A stretch of DNA of 64,000 nucleotides, from NCBI GenBank assembly GCA_036850595.1, contig CM072153.1, positions 11,426,169 through 11,490,168 of the forward strand, written 5' to 3'. The translations under genes were made by a program, and so were the position numbers. The notes beneath the pieces are model-generated. The model was not told the DNA's origin. It worked only from the letters and a program-made list of their open reading frames with translations, and ran no database searches. Within the stretch, counting starts at the first letter, position 1, and the number at the start of each line of letters is the position of its first letter. Below are positions 1-11,459 of the stretch, piece after piece. Source of the stretch: Rhyacichthys aspro (Eukaryota > Chordata > Actinopteri > Gobiiformes > Rhyacichthyidae).

Positions 1-140
1 AGACGAAGAGAGTGAGGACAGGGGTGAGAAGAGGAGAGGGAAAGAGAGGAGGAAAAGTTTCAAGAGAAGAAGAATCTGAGAAGAAACAAAAAAGAGGCTC
101 AAAGGGACTGTAAGATGAGTGGGAGAAGGGTGGAGCCATA
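1..140 (+). repeat. Purine-rich (GA) low-complexity tract
   Basis: The plus strand is almost entirely A and G (runs of GAGAGG, GAAGAG, AGGAAAAG). It is low-complexity, with no open frame of note. Such one-strand purine tracts can form triplex DNA, but nothing here shows that they do. Confidence 0.8.
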
Positions 141-1611
141 TTGTTCTAGGTATTTTCAGGGTTAGGAGTGTTACTTTCAAATTGATTCTGGCACATTTAC
201 TAAGTACTTTTCAGAAAATGTGATGATGACTGTAACCATTGACTAAGTACTTGTACTTGTTATACTTATATTGTCCTCTTGTATATACACATTTCATATG
301 TTTGCCATCTTGCTTATGCATGTATTTGCAAGGTAGATCATTATTAACATATATTAAGTAGTTTATATGTGAGAACGTTAGACATAATCTGTCATTAAGG
401 TGCACTTAGTATGATTGTTTTACCAGTATATAAACTGCTGTGGTGGTATTAAACATGTATCATGTGTTTTGGCAAACTAATGTAGTAGATGTAAGATTTA
501 GATGTTAAAATAATCATCAATGACACTTGTGTAACAACTCAATATAAAGTTAAATTGTCTCTCAGAAACCTGCTTACATCTTAACCAGTGTGGCATTATA
601 ACTTTATGTATACTCCTGTTGCCTGAAGTCAAAATAGCAAGACATTTATTACATTTTATCGCTAAGATTTTTTTTTTTTTAAGCAATATTATTTTCAAGA
701 ACAAGAACCTCAGGAATAATCCCAGACAAAACCAGAACTAAAGCCAGGACTAGACAGGTTGTAAACACAAGACTAAACCAAAGACATTCAGATTCAGGAC
801 TAAACCTCAGACCAGAAAGTCGAATATTGGTTGATTTATATTTAAGAATGTGACAGACTATCTGAGCAAAATCACATTCAATAGGAAAATCCTTCTATTT
901 GACCTTTTTTTAACCATCAGTGGGAAAATTGGTTTGCCAAATCAGATTTTGCATGTCAGACATAAAAATGTAACAATTACAGTGACTCCTTTAACATTCA
1001 ATAAATAAATAATAATAAAACCATGCCATATTCTGACCATAAAGCAGTAGAACAATATGGTCTAAAAGTATAGGTTTGTCAGTATTGTTATGAGAATACT
1101 AATGTATTATTTCTATTTCTATATGTTATGCCTTATTCACTAAACACACTATGATTGATTTTTACATGGCACAAACTTGAAAGGCTGGTGCTGAGTTTGT
1201 GTTACTGTTATTTGGAGGTGTGACTGCGGGTCAGTGTAACGTCGGACTGAGAGCCTGTGTGACTCACACTGGTGTCTGTCTAGTCACACTGATACCCATA
1301 ACACCATCTGTTATCAGCGCTTTGATAAATGGCAGCCTCACACCAAATATGTCCCCGGAATCAAACACAGGGATTAACACTTGCCCTGAAACCAGCAGAA
1401 GTCTGTGACCAGGCAAGTTTTGATATTTAGCACAAAGACGATAGAAATACAGCAACAGAACCCATGTTTTGTAGCAGTCTCGGGTGAGAAAAATGTTACG
1501 GCAAAGAAAATGGTGCGATTATGGTGTTTTTTTAAGGGCTTGGTTACTCAGTCATCAGTAAAATTGTAGTTTAATGACCCACGGAGCATTTTTGAGATGA
1601 ATCTGAGGGAT
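141..1611. other. Unique AT-rich sequence, no gene seen
   Basis: I find no splice-bounded open frame and no recognisable RNA gene. Around 1199-1408 there is a 69-codon frame with a non-ATG start and no recognisable family, which I take as chance. The stretch at 1290-1400 has higher complexity than its surroundings but nothing more can be said. A degenerate repeat at 700-830 is listed separately. Confidence 0.6.
700..830. repeat. Degenerate CAGGACTAAAC-type repeat
   Basis: Variants of the word CAGGACTAAAC recur at irregular 20-40 nt spacing (CAGAACTAAAG, CAGGACTAGAC, CAAGACTAAAC, CAGGACTAAAC). The phrase AATCCCAGACAAAACCAG also occurs near 12853, inside the Tc1-like miniature element at 12670-13219. 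This may be a decayed fragment of the same family, or a very old minisatellite. Confidence 0.4.
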
Positions 1612-1840
1612 ATTTTCTTATTTCTTTGCACATTTGTCACACTTAACTGTTTCAGATAAGTTTGTATTGCTTTTTCCCCCTTGATAAATAAAATCATCAC
1701 TTAAAAAGGGCATTTTGTGTTTACTTGAGTTCTCTTTATCTAATACTTTAATTTATTTTATGATCTGAAACATTTAAGTGTGACAAATGTGCGTAAAAAT
1801 AAGAAGTCAGGAAATGGGCAAGCAGTTTCTCACGGCACTG
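1612..1840. mobile_element. Tc1-derived miniature element (internally deleted)
   Basis: The two ends carry the inverted repeat of the Tc1-like family also seen at 7405 and 48314. GCACATTTGTCACACTTAA followed by TGTTTCAGAT near 1630-1660 is mirrored by ATCTGAAACATTTAAGTG and ACAAATGTGC near 1762-1792. Inner repeat words (GCATTTTGTGTTTACTTGAG) are also shared. The right end reaches the canonical terminus, CACGGCACTG at 1831-1840, followed by TA, the target preferred by Tc1/mariner elements. The outermost left end is too diverged to place exactly. No transposase sequence remains between the arms, so this is a MITE-like deletion derivative. Confidence 0.82.
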
Positions 1841-1842
1841 TA

Positions 1843-3487
1843 TTTTCATTATTTCGACACTCAACATTCATCTAAAAGGTATTTGCCGGTGTGACTTTCT
1901 TCTATTGTTTCCAAAAAGAAGGTAGTAACAGATGCCAGATGGTTCGAGAAGGCGCCTGCAGTGCCATGGGCCTGCGTGGCATTTTGAAAAGTCACCGACA
2001 TACGACATAGTGTGTGTGTAGCGGTAAACAAAACATCAATAGCATGGTATTTGAAAGACTGTATTATTGTTGACTTATGCAAATTAGCCATGTGTTGTTA
2101 GGTTTGGATTATACACAGGACTTTTTTTTAAAACTTCTGTCATTTATTGCTCTTGCCTCTTGTGGCCTTTGCGCTAAAAAACTCAGTTACTACACTTTAT
2201 CATTCTCCTTTGCATCATCGGATACAACTTCCCAGAAAAAAAGAAATTGGTGGGTCAAACAACTACTAATTTTACAGGAAGAAATGTAAAAATGTGTATA
2301 GAGAAAAAAAAACACAAAAACATTGGCCTCCTTGATGACCCAGTACATCCGTGCATTTAATCTGAGGCTGTTCTGTCATGAGAATTAAAGATTGGACAGA
2401 TATACGGATTGATTTGCACTGATTGTTGTTATAATCCAGACTATAGACCTATATCTTATAACAGGTCAAATGTCACACAACCGTACATGGACTCATTTCC
2501 AGAATAAAGGTGAAGGACACGCTCAGAATCACAGGAAAAGTAAACAGTCTTTGTCAACAAACAGGAGATGGATCCATTGAGAAGTGACCTTGGCTTTAAT
2601 AGAAGGAAACAATCTTGAGAAATGTGAACGATGTGGTGTCTTTGTGTTCGCAGGGGAGCCCGAAATGGATGGAGAATGTATTTCGGAGCACATAATGGAG
2701 TTTGCAGTGAAGGTTATGGATTATTGTGATTATTCAGTGGGCTACAGTCTTATTCTTACTGCCAAACCCCTTGTGGAGATCTGAAATGTTCCTGTTTTCA
2801 ATATTTGATGTAATTTTGAGTCACTTTAATCATTTGCAACATCTCCCACAGCATTCTACCGCTACACACTACACACTGTCCTTGTCATTGTGTGTGTCTA
2901 TCGAGTGGGTGGTGCAAACAGCATACCTGTGTGAAAGCATGCAGGGAATCAGAAGGTCAGGCACGAGAATGAGTAAGCTTCCTCTGTGCAGTTTAATGTG
3001 TGCGTGAGTGTGGGCAAAGATGAGTAGTATAGTGTATAGACGCCATTATGGTTTGCAGTAATTTCTGACTTTAGGCACTACATCTTAGTTGAAATGGTCT
3101 GTGTAACGTGTCTGTGAAGCAGAGGTCAGAAACATCTATTAAATAATGTTGGAAAAAGTGCACAATTTAATTTAAAAAAAAAAAGAAAAAAAAGAAATAT
3201 TTCTGCTGGAGACCTACAAATTCTATGTGGTGTGCTTCTTGTTTATAGTAAAAACAATATCCACAATAAAAAAAAAAAAATAAAATAAAAATGCATGTAG
3301 ATAGTGGTCACTTGTGCAATTGTAGAGAAAAAAGTAATCTCACGTGGCACAAAAATGATTTAAAAGGACACATTAATCTTCTAAAATGGTTAAATATTAC
3401 TCTGTTTATTGCCAATTTCCATAATTTGAATGTCTTATTTGTCCAAAATGAAACTTTTATCTTTTTTATCTAACTGTTACTGTTGTA
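1843..3487. other. Unique sequence, no supported gene
   Basis: This is mostly unique AT-rich sequence with an A-rich low-complexity patch at 3173-3200 and another at 3268-3290. Around 2640-2720 a pyrimidine-rich run ending in CGCAG precedes an open frame (EPEMDGECISEHIMEFAVK), which superficially resembles an acceptor plus short exon. No good donor follows and the peptide matches no family I know, so I do not call a gene. Confidence 0.55.
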
Positions 3488-3790
3488 GACTGTAGCGATC
3501 CTGTAATTATCTCCGCCTCGTCAAACATTGTGTCGTTACCAACATTTATCCATGTTTAATTTGCTATTTCTCTATTTTTTAAATATTTTTTGAACTGTTA
3601 CCCATTTCCTTTATTTATTTCCTTGGTCCTTTGTTTTTGACATCAGTGTCAACCAATGGGAGTGCTCCTTTTTACTGGAAGCAAGCTGTGATTGGCCCAA
3701 ATCCCACCTTCCCATCAATTAAAAATGTTAATTTTTAAGCTAAGCCTAGATCACGTTGTAAGGTGTAATTTTTTAAAGATGATTCCTGTT
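3488..3790 (+). repeat. Unrecognised dispersed repeat, copy 1
   Basis: This copy shares two blocks with other places in the window. GATCCTGTAATTATCTCCG through CATTTATCCATGTT and TTTCTCTATTTTTT matches 8310-8410. CATTTCC, TTTATTTCCT, GTGTCAACCAATG and GCTGTGATTGGCC through AGATGATTCCTGTT match 16789-16953. Block order is the same in all copies, and two copies end at the same word (GATGATTCCTGTTA), which implies a real element with a defined 3' end. I see no coding potential, terminal inverted repeat or poly(A) tail and do not recognise the family. Confidence 0.75.
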
Positions 3791-3834
3791 AATTTACATT
3801 CACATTCTCAACACATACAAAACAGATAAGTATA

Positions 3835-4403
3835 CAGTGGTCCCTTGTTCATCACGGGGGTTACATTCTAAAAATAACCAGCAATAGGCGAAATCCGCGA
3901 AGTAGTCAGCTTTATTTTTTACAATTATTCTATATGTTTTAAGGCTGTAAAACCCCTCATCACACACTTTATACACTTTTCTCAGACAGGCATTAACATT
4001 TTCTCACATTTCTGTCTTGTTTAAACAGTCTCAAAGTTCAAACCTTAGCATCTTCCTCTGCCTTTTGGGTGCGACCGCAGGTGCCTTTGTTGGTGCAGAA
4101 CGTTTCGTCGACATTGTGGGTTTTGTTGGGGAGAAAACTTGCAAACATACAGCACTTCAGAGTCACACTGCTAGCGATCGAACATTTATGTCAATTTGGC
4201 AAGCCGAACGCATTCTGTACTGAACAGGAGACACGGCACGGAGGAGATTGATTGACAGTGGGCTACAGTCCCTTAGCCAATCAGGACGCAGAACACAATG
4301 TGTGTTCATACGCTGTAAAAAAAAAAGTATGCAAAATTGCACTAAAAAAATCCACAAAACACGGGCCGCGAAAGGTGAACTGCGTTATAGCGAGAGACCA
4401 CTG
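3835..4403. mobile_element. Tigger/pogo-like miniature transposon, intact ends
   Basis: The left end CAGTGGTCCCTTGTTCATCA is mirrored by GCGTTATAGCGAGAGACCACTG at the right, giving terminal inverted repeats of roughly 20-25 bp with mismatches. TA flanks both sides (3833-3834 and 4404-4405), the target-site duplication of Tc1/mariner/pogo elements. CGCGAAA-type motifs lie just inside both ends, as in Tigger-like elements. The interior (569 bp in total) has several short overlapping frames with no transposase signature, so it is non-autonomous. A sequence of this type is common in teleost genomes; the family assignment is from memory of its termini. Confidence 0.85.
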
Positions 4404-4405
4404 TA

Positions 4406-5497
4406 CTGCATTTGCTCAAAAGGACAACAGTGTCAAGGCAATAAATACCTGAGTAGGGGGCGATGATGACAAATCACACAGGACTTGACATGAGGAGTGC
4501 AGATAGTTGGGTGCTGAGTGGCCATCTGCTAAAGTTTCTCTTTTACAATGACTGAGCATGATCTCGCCCTGACAGTCCTTTATGCCTTCACAAGATTTGA
4601 AAGGACTCTCTGGCTTTCATCTTCCATCTTTTTGAAAACACAGCCCGCTTAATGCTAAGCAGACAAGCATACAGTGATTTTTATCTGTGCGTGACTCATG
4701 AATAGCCCACACATCTACAAATCCACAAAGCCACCATTCTCATGCATTGAACATTTCCTTGACCACTGAGCAAATAACCAGGTGTACGCGCGGCAACAGT
4801 GACGTTCACAGGATGAGTGTGAGAATCTGTTGAAAATCGAATCAAGCTTTTATCCTGTCATTTTTTGCGTAACCGGGCGACACAAAAGCTTATTCATGGT
4901 AGTTAATCCAAAGGCAGACAGGGGTTATACTGTTAAATAAGTTACATCACATTACTTAGCTCTACATTACTCAGTGCTTCCTATTGGTTGCATCACATAT
5001 GATTTATTACATCCTCATCATTCTGCTGCGTTAGTATTTAGCACTTCGGTTTGTATCAAAAGTAAAATAGCAAAATATCCAGTATGTACAACTATCTGAC
5101 AACAATATGACCTGCATTATCTGAATGTCCCTTTTAGGTTAAGTTAGGTTGTATTCAAACATCCAACACCAAGAAAAACTTCCACTGGTGTCATTGGTCC
5201 TACTACCTTTTCTATTTGGTTGCATAACAGTTTGATTTAAAGCTTTTTTTGACATGAAAAATGTGAAAGAGTCAAAAATTACAACTGTGATTAAAGCAGC
5301 TCACTGTTATGATTATTGAAACTGTGATGACATATTGTGCAGGCCTTATGACGGACACATAACAACAGCAAACATGCTTTTTCATAGACTTGACAATGTC
5401 AGTCATCATGGAAGTGTGTTCCCAATGATCCATTTATGTATTATTTATAATGTAGCCTACTGCTTTTCCTGTGGGGCAACTTAATTGAACCATTTCA
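4406..5497. other. Unique sequence; possible conserved stretch 4500-4860
   Basis: No gene or recognised repeat is visible. The part from about 4500 to 4860 is of balanced composition and carries AP-1/CRE-like words (TGACTCAT near 4691, TGACGTTCAC near 4800). It could be a regulatory element, but this is weak without conservation data. The rest is AT-rich and featureless. Confidence 0.4.
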
Positions 5498-5615
5498 CCT
5501 AAACAAGGACAGTGGGAGGAATATGAAGTACCCAGAACAGAACAGAAGTAACAGGGAGGCAGTTAGTTGCCCCAGGGACTTAACCTCTGACCTCTGCCAC
5601 AATGCACCCCACATG
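5498..5615 (-). mobile_element. tRNA-related SINE fragment (antisense)
   Basis: Words GGACAGTGGGAGGAAT, AAGTACCCAGA, GCCCCAGGGACTTAACC and GCCACAATGC occur in the order found in the abundant teleost tRNA-derived SINE read on its complementary strand. In that SINE a GGGAGGAA..GAGTACCCGGAG block precedes a B-box complement and a closing GCCACCGTGCC. The central part is degraded. A related piece lies at 29335-29425. Confidence 0.55.
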
Positions 5616-7402
5616 CCCACATAAATAACCAGTAATATGTGCTTATGTGCTTGTGATCGGGCTATTTGCCTATGGGCCGGTGTGACACAGTGACCATCTA
5701 AACGATTGCCACTGGTTTCTGTCAGCTCACATTAACTTCCTTAATGTGGCATTTATCAGCTGCAAAGCCAGGTCACTGCTTTCCAATTAGTGAACGCACA
5801 CAGCACATTTGACTTGTAGCCTCAAGTTGTGACTCATGCAATGGAAACGGGAAAAGAGCCGAGGTTAATGAAGCAAATCGCCGAAGAACGATCTCTCACA
5901 ACGCAACTGTCTTTGATTCCTCACTGACCACCAGTTCCTCCATCTTAGACTGTCTTCTGAAAATGTATTTATTATATACAGCAATACACCAGAACCTAGC
6001 AGGGATTTTAAAGACAGTTGTGTGCATTTACATCCAACCATTTTGAATTACTGTTTGCAGAAACAGATAATACAGACTGAAGTTGCATGATGTGATGTGA
6101 TATAAACGTAGGGCTCTACTTTTCCAATAAAAAGTACTACAAAGTGGTTCTTTGTGGTTCACAGGCAACGAGAGTGCCCATAGGACTAAAGTAAAAAGAA
6201 CAAGACACACTCCAGTACATTACAAAGAGTAGAAATCTAGACAGACTTGGAAAGGCTTTGAGTGGAAGATCTAACGCACAGAGATAATGAAAGAGAAAAA
6301 TGGTGAAAGATAGTAAAGACTGAAGAATGTAGATGGACAGATATGGAGGGCTGTACGCTGAGAACAGACATGCCTGACATTTACCTTCTATATTCTTCAG
6401 TAAACAAGAGACGGGATGGAGAGACAGGCCGAGGGAAAAGGCTGGGTGAGAGTGACTGTTACTGTTGAGCTGTATAAATATTGAACAGGTCCTGGACTGG
6501 GCTACAACACTGGGATAGTCACACAGCACTCCACATGAGACGCATAGGCACAGGCTGCACAGCTTTAATGACAGTACGTGTAATTAATAACAATAGTAAC
6601 ACTGAAGGCTGTATTGGATCAATCATTGGTGCTTATTCATACAATAAGATCATTTTGTAATGCTGCCACCTGTTATTATAGTCTTCAGAGAACAAATTGT
6701 GTTTTCCAGCAGTGCTTTTCTTTTGGTCTCTAACAATATAGTTGAAAGTTTAAAGGAAAAAGCACTGTTTGTACTTTTTCTACATTCTTGTCCAAGGCAG
6801 ATAGTTTATAATAGTAAAACGATCATTTGGAATAATAAACCTAACTGTGGATTCATGCTAAATGACTGACGAGTGTGGCATGTGCAATTCAGTCTGGTAT
6901 TAGTCTGGTATTTTATGTTTGTTTCATGCGGTTGGACTTTGTATGAACGTGTAAAATGATGCTGGTAACTCCCCCTGTGCTGATGTGTTGTTTACGCTCC
7001 TAGGAGAGGTGACTAGTCACTGACTCAGCAGAAAGGCCTGGCGTGGGTTGAACTCTCACAGTGGTCATAGACACACACAGATCACCCACTCTACAAACAC
7101 CGTTCCACTTCCTCTGACCACTGGAATGAGCATGTCCGTTTTCTCTACCATTGTGCTGGATTGTGATGTCTCCGCAGAAAAAGGCCATCCTCAGGCTCAT
7201 ATCCACCTCCTGCAGGGAACACACACTAATGCACACGCTTCCCTTTCATCCTCGAGGCTGCTTTGTTGTTTACTTCACATTGTATACATGAGTCTTTAAA
7301 TATTTATCAGTACATATCATACACCCATGGCATAGACAGCACAACGCAGCAATGAATGTACAACACAGCTTGTGAGGATCTAGAGGCAACAAAAAACAGA
7401 TA
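5616..7402. other. Unique sequence, no gene seen
   Basis: The longest open frame (6137-6529, minus, 130 codons) runs over purine-rich plus-strand sequence and has no recognisable domain, so I treat it as a compositional artefact. No RNA gene or recognised repeat is visible. The segment 5780-5950 is moderately GC-balanced and could be regulatory, without firm support. Confidence 0.5.
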
Positions 7403-7404
7403 TA

Positions 7405-8030
7405 CAGTACCCTGAAAAAGTGGTTTCCCCATTCCTGATTTTTTCTTCTTTTCTTCTTTTTTGGCACATTTGTCACACTTAAATGTTTCAGATCATCAAA
7501 TAAATTTAAATATTAGACAAAGATAACGCAAGTAAACACAAAATGCAGTTTTTAAATGATGACTTTAACGACCAAAAGGGGGATTATTATGAATAAACTG
7601 TGATTAATCCCTTTTTTTTTTTGGGAAGTTGAGGTTATTTTCACTAGCCACAGCCAGGCCACCCACTGATTACTGCCAGACTTGTTGAATCAAGAAATCA
7701 CTTAAATAGACAAAGTAAAATAGTCCAAAAGACCTCATCCTTCCATTCATTCTCGTCATTGATCCAAAGAAATTCATGAGAAACAAAGTAATCAGCATCT
7801 ATCAGTCTGGAAATGGTTACAGAGCCATTTCTAAAGCTTTGGGACTCCATCTAGGCACAGTGAGAGCTATTATCCACAAATGGAGAAAATAGTGAACCTT
7901 TCCAAAAGTGGCCGGCCGCCCAAAATTACCCCAAAAGCACAGCAACGACTTACACAAGAGGTCACAAAAGAACACACAACAACATCTAAAGAAGTGCAGG
8001 ACTCACTTGTCTCAGTTAAGGTTCACGGTT
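7405..8030 (+). mobile_element. Tc1-like transposon, 5' half only
   Basis: The left terminus CAGTACCCTGAAAAAGTGG begins right after TA (7403-7404). It is followed by the long inverted-repeat arm (GCACATTTGTCACACTTAAA, TGTTTCAGATCATCAAA, AAACACAAAATGCAGTTTTT) shared with 1612-1840 and 48314-49172. The untranslated leader and the N-terminal part of a transposase follow. Similarity to the family stops near 8030, so the catalytic half and the right arm are missing. The same family's 3' half survives 40 kb away at 48314-49172, as a separate insertion. Confidence 0.9.
7757..8028 (+). pseudogene. Tc1-like transposase, N-terminal fragment, broken
   Basis: From the in-frame ATG at 7776 the frame reads a helix-turn-helix typical of Tc1 transposases: VISIYQSGNGYRAISKALG, then GTVRAIIHKWRK. 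It ends at a TAG near 7890. Just after the stop, about 13 nt expected by the family appear to be missing. The protein then resumes in another frame as VNLSKSGRPPKITPKAQQRL and TTTSKEVQDSL, the GRPP linker and second DNA-binding region. The usual start upstream (ATG before the RSKEIQ-type segment) is mutated. No DDE catalytic residues remain. It would have bound element ends and cut DNA when intact; this copy is dead. Confidence 0.88.
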
Positions 8031-8248
8031 TGCGACCAAAATGGACGACAAGGATGCACATTGAACCTGAAATTCGGCCCGACTCAAAAAATGTTGTACG
8101 ACCAAAAATTGTGTGGTGAAAATTGCACCCTGTATAGCCAACTTAAAGCTCTAAGACGATTTAGTTTTCTCCGTCCCTGTCTCGGCCTCACCGCTCTCCC
8201 CAAACAGCAGCGTAGTAACCTTTCCACCACAAAATAACACTTTACATT
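8031..8248. other. Short unassigned segment between two repeats
   Basis: This sits between the truncated Tc1 fragment and the dispersed-repeat copy. It is unique within the window. It may be more of the dispersed repeat's 5' part, but neither of the other two copies extends this far. Confidence 0.4.
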
Positions 8249-8460
8249 CAATCAAAATTTAGAGCTAACCTGAAACTTTTTGCTTTGGAGTCCACCGTCA
8301 GACTGTATGGATCCTGTAATTATCTCCGTCTTGTTAAACATTGCGTCAAAGCATTGCCGACATTTATCCATGTTACATTTCCTGCTAGTTTCTCTATTTT
8401 TTTAATCTTTTTTGAGCTGTTTCACTATAAAATAAGACATATTTTGTAGCGAAATAACCA
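8249..8460 (+). repeat. Unrecognised dispersed repeat, copy 2
   Basis: It begins with the block shared with 16704 (TTTAGAGCTAACCTGAAACT, TTTGCTTTGGAGTCCACC) and continues into the block shared with 3488 (GATCCTGTAATTATCTCCGT, ATTTATCCATGTTACATTT, GTTTCTCTATTTTTTTAATC). It ends with TTTTGTAGCGAAATAACC, which aligns to TTTTGCAACAGAATAACTC near 16761. It therefore bridges the other two copies and lets a composite element be inferred. It lacks the 3' block that ends in GATGATTCCTGTTA. Confidence 0.75.
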
Positions 8461-9895
8461 AAATAAACAATAATCATCAGACAAAACTCCATCACTTGCA
8501 TAAAGACGCAACATTCAATTCTATTTTATCTCCAAACTGCTGTGGGCTTTAGTATTTTGACATATAGAAACAAAAGTGCGTATGTATGGACCTGCTGTGC
8601 CTACCTCCGGCTGTAAACTTTGTCTTATTAAAGCCACTCTGTACTCTTTCTCTGGAGTGAAATGTAAACTGTCTTCTCATTAATCTGTAAATAATCCGAT
8701 TTGTCCTAGTTTACAGAACTGTCAGGGGACTGAGATGAAATGCTGTAACGTGTCGAAGAGACGCACATCAAAGAGTCCGACATATGGAACATCAGCTCGT
8801 AATTACACGACAACAGGTCATGAACTTTAGCTTTTGTATTATTTATCTAGCTTTTATCACTCGCTGTAAACTAAACACAAATGAATAAATACATTTCTAT
8901 CATGCTGTTTGGATCCTTTATAGATCAACTGCAGTCATTTGTCCCAATAATCAAGTTTAAAGTTATAGTGCCTGTTCTAGTGTCAGTCATTGTTCATGTG
9001 GGGTAACATTACCTGTAATTGGCCTCTTATGTGTCCGTTGCATTCTTCTATAGTTCCAATAAAGATAAAGAAGAAGTGACAAAAAGACCAGCATTACTTT
9101 TGGGACAAGCTTCATGGTGTTAACTCCCACCTCCATAACTACAATACTATTCACTATAAATTCACTCCAGTTTATTATCATTTTTACAGTATCCATCTTT
9201 CACAGTATATGACTCCTATGATAAAATTGCACAATTATCCCTTAATGTAAGTCCATTAGTCCTTTAAAAGATAAAAGTCAAAGGTTATGTAAAACTATTC
9301 ACTTCGAACTCACTATAACTGCATTTCTAGAGACTTTCCTGTCACAGTGACCTGAGAATAAAAAGCACAAGAATTTACCAAACAATGGATTCAATAAGGA
9401 CATGTTCAAATGACCCACGGACACAGAGAGTGGGAGTTTTGAGTTCTTATTTTGCCACAGAATATTTTGCTTCCTGTCTTAGTGGTTTGTGCCTGAATGT
9501 TCTCTCCTAGAAGCTGAAGAAACAAAAACTAATAGACAACACAAGGGAATAAAGAGGAGGTTGTGACATTTAGCAAAAAAAGATTTGTGAAAAATACAAA
9601 AAAACACAGTTTGTGGTATTTTTTAGTGGGATTATATCAAACCTCTCTCTCTTTGCTGTCACACCTAATTAAACTGACCATTTCCATTGCTTATTGAAAT
9701 GATTTTTAAATTTCTACCATATGCATCATTACATTTTCAGATGAAGAGCCCTTTTGACCGCTGTTGATTTATTAAAAGCTTGCTTCACTGAAATAAATAA
9801 ATAAATGAAAGGGCATGAAAGTCATTGCTATTTGACTTGTCCTGTATTTGATAAAGGGATATGTTAAACCATCTTGTCGATACAATTCTCTGCAG
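8461..9895. other. Unique AT-rich sequence, no gene seen
   Basis: No recognised repeat, RNA gene or splice-bounded frame. A short AAATA run lies near 9790-9805. Confidence 0.6.
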
Positions 9896-10035
9896 GGCTG
9901 TGGTTTGATGTTTTTCTCTGTCAGCAACCTGTCGAGTGTGAGCATCTGCTGCTCACAGACAAAGGCTCGAGGCCAGAAGACACGCAGGGCTCAGGCCCGG
10001 GACTGCACCTGACGCCTCCTGCCAGGATTAAAAAG
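9896..10035 (+). other. Exon-like block (splice-bounded open frame), unproven
   Basis: A 140-nt stretch sits between an acceptor-like TTCTCTGCAG and a donor-like AAAAAG followed by GTAAAA. One frame is open throughout (LWFDVFLCQQPVECEHLLL, then DKGSRPEDTQGSGPG, then TPPARIKK), and the block is more GC-rich than its surroundings. I do not recognise the peptide, the frame outside the putative exon stops soon after, and no neighbouring exon is visible. The frame at 9874 opens on a non-ATG codon, so this could only be an internal exon. Chance is the more likely explanation. Confidence 0.15.
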
Positions 10036-11105
10036 GTAAAAAAGTCCCCTCGCTTCTAGCTACAGGCTCTTTCTCTGGCCAAATGCGCTCACTTTAGAAG
10101 AGCCTGTTTTTTATTCCCCAGCCTGCGTTTTCCTTCTCAGTCTCTTGTTCCCTCTCTAGCACTGCTCGTCTCTCCAGTCTCACCTCTGCAGGTGGCCCAA
10201 CAGCTGGCTGCAAAACACAGCCCTGTGATCCCGACAAGCACCTGGACAAAAGACGACAAAGCCCGACAGCCACGAGAACAAAGCAGAGCCAGAGGTTGAC
10301 GACTATTGTTACGGCTGTGTTATAAAAACGCTTCAAACTACATTTTCGACCTATACCACAATATAGTAAGTCATTGATGCCTGGGCATTATTTACTGTTC
10401 ATTAAGACTGCATCTGTCTCACACCTGTTAATCTGTAGCCAGGCTGTGTACTTCCTCCTCAGATAAAGCCAACAGCTGCTGCGTTCACTGGCATCAGAGC
10501 TGAGTTTACCTCAGTCTCTCTTCAGGACACCAATCCTTCACAGTCCTCAAAGACAAAGGACACAGAGTTTTAGAGTCGTGCTCAGAACAAAGTGGAATTG
10601 ATTTGGTTTATTTGAGTTGCATACTATGGCTGATACGTGCCTTGCATATAATGATACTATGTTGGGCTATATATTTCTAGCCTTATTATTTTTCTATTCT
10701 GTACAAAAATGTCAATCTGAGTTTGATTTCCAGGGGGTTGGAACAATTGATACAGAATAGACCAATCAGAGAAATCCTGAAATAAGCAATGTGACAACGA
10801 GACTAGTTTCATTTGAGTGAGTTAAAGCCCGCCCCCTTTTAGATTAAAGATTATAATTGGTCGATGTTGTTGAGCTCAGTAAGAAGACAGGTTCAATGAG
10901 AGGGGTTCCAAACCCACTTCGCTGAGTCAGTGGATCGGGCAGGCCAGGCAAACATTATTCAGATGTCATGATAAAATGTCTTTAATGCCCAAAAATGATC
11001 ATGAAATGTAACAGTGGTCTTGAGATTGAAGCATGATCTACGTGTATTGAAGAAAAGTGTATATTGATTTTTGTATGTATGTATGTACTGCAGATAATCC
11101 TTTGT
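10036..11105. other. Unique sequence, no gene seen
   Basis: No recognised repeat or gene. The minus-strand frame at 10094-10336 has no family resemblance. CCAATCAG near 10760 and a CCGCCCCC word near 10830 are isolated. Confidence 0.55.
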
Positions 11106-11109
11106 TTAA

Positions 11110-11455
11110 AGCCACCCCACATTACTTTTAGTCCCAAGAATACATATTCTGGCAATCATTTAATGTTTCTTAGACATGAGATACCTCAAATATAAATGAT
11201 ACATAACTACTTACACAGGGACGCGCAGACATTACGTGAGTGGATAGAGCAGATACAGGTTAATACACTGGACCCTAACAGAGTCATATTTGTACAAAAT
11301 ACACTAAAAGACATGTTTTTTCATCCAAACTTGCCGGTTTGGATAGTTTCCTTTCAAAAACAAACGGCGTCCATAAATATGGCTCCGCTGCCGTAACAAC
11401 CGAGTCTGTGGAGGAGTTTGCGCCCTCTACAGGATAAAAGTCACGCAGGGTGGCT
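11110..11455. mobile_element. Miniature transposon with TTAA flanks
   Basis: Terminal inverted repeats of about 22 bp are plain. The left end is AGCCACCCCACATTACTTTT; the right end, read in reverse, is AGCCACCCTGCGTGACTTTT. Both sides are flanked by TTAA (11106-11109 and 11456-11459), the duplication made by piggyBac and Kolobok transposases. A three-base TTA/TAA target, as in PIF/Harbinger, cannot be excluded. The 346-bp interior has no transposase sequence. The right arm contains a minus-strand CTCF-like word (TGTAGAGGGCGCA). Confidence 0.82.
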
Positions 11456-11459
11456 TTAA

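Noticed and set aside
6137..6529. 130-codon minus frame
   Set aside because: Leu/Ser/Phe-rich translation of the complement of a purine-rich stretch; no family resemblance.
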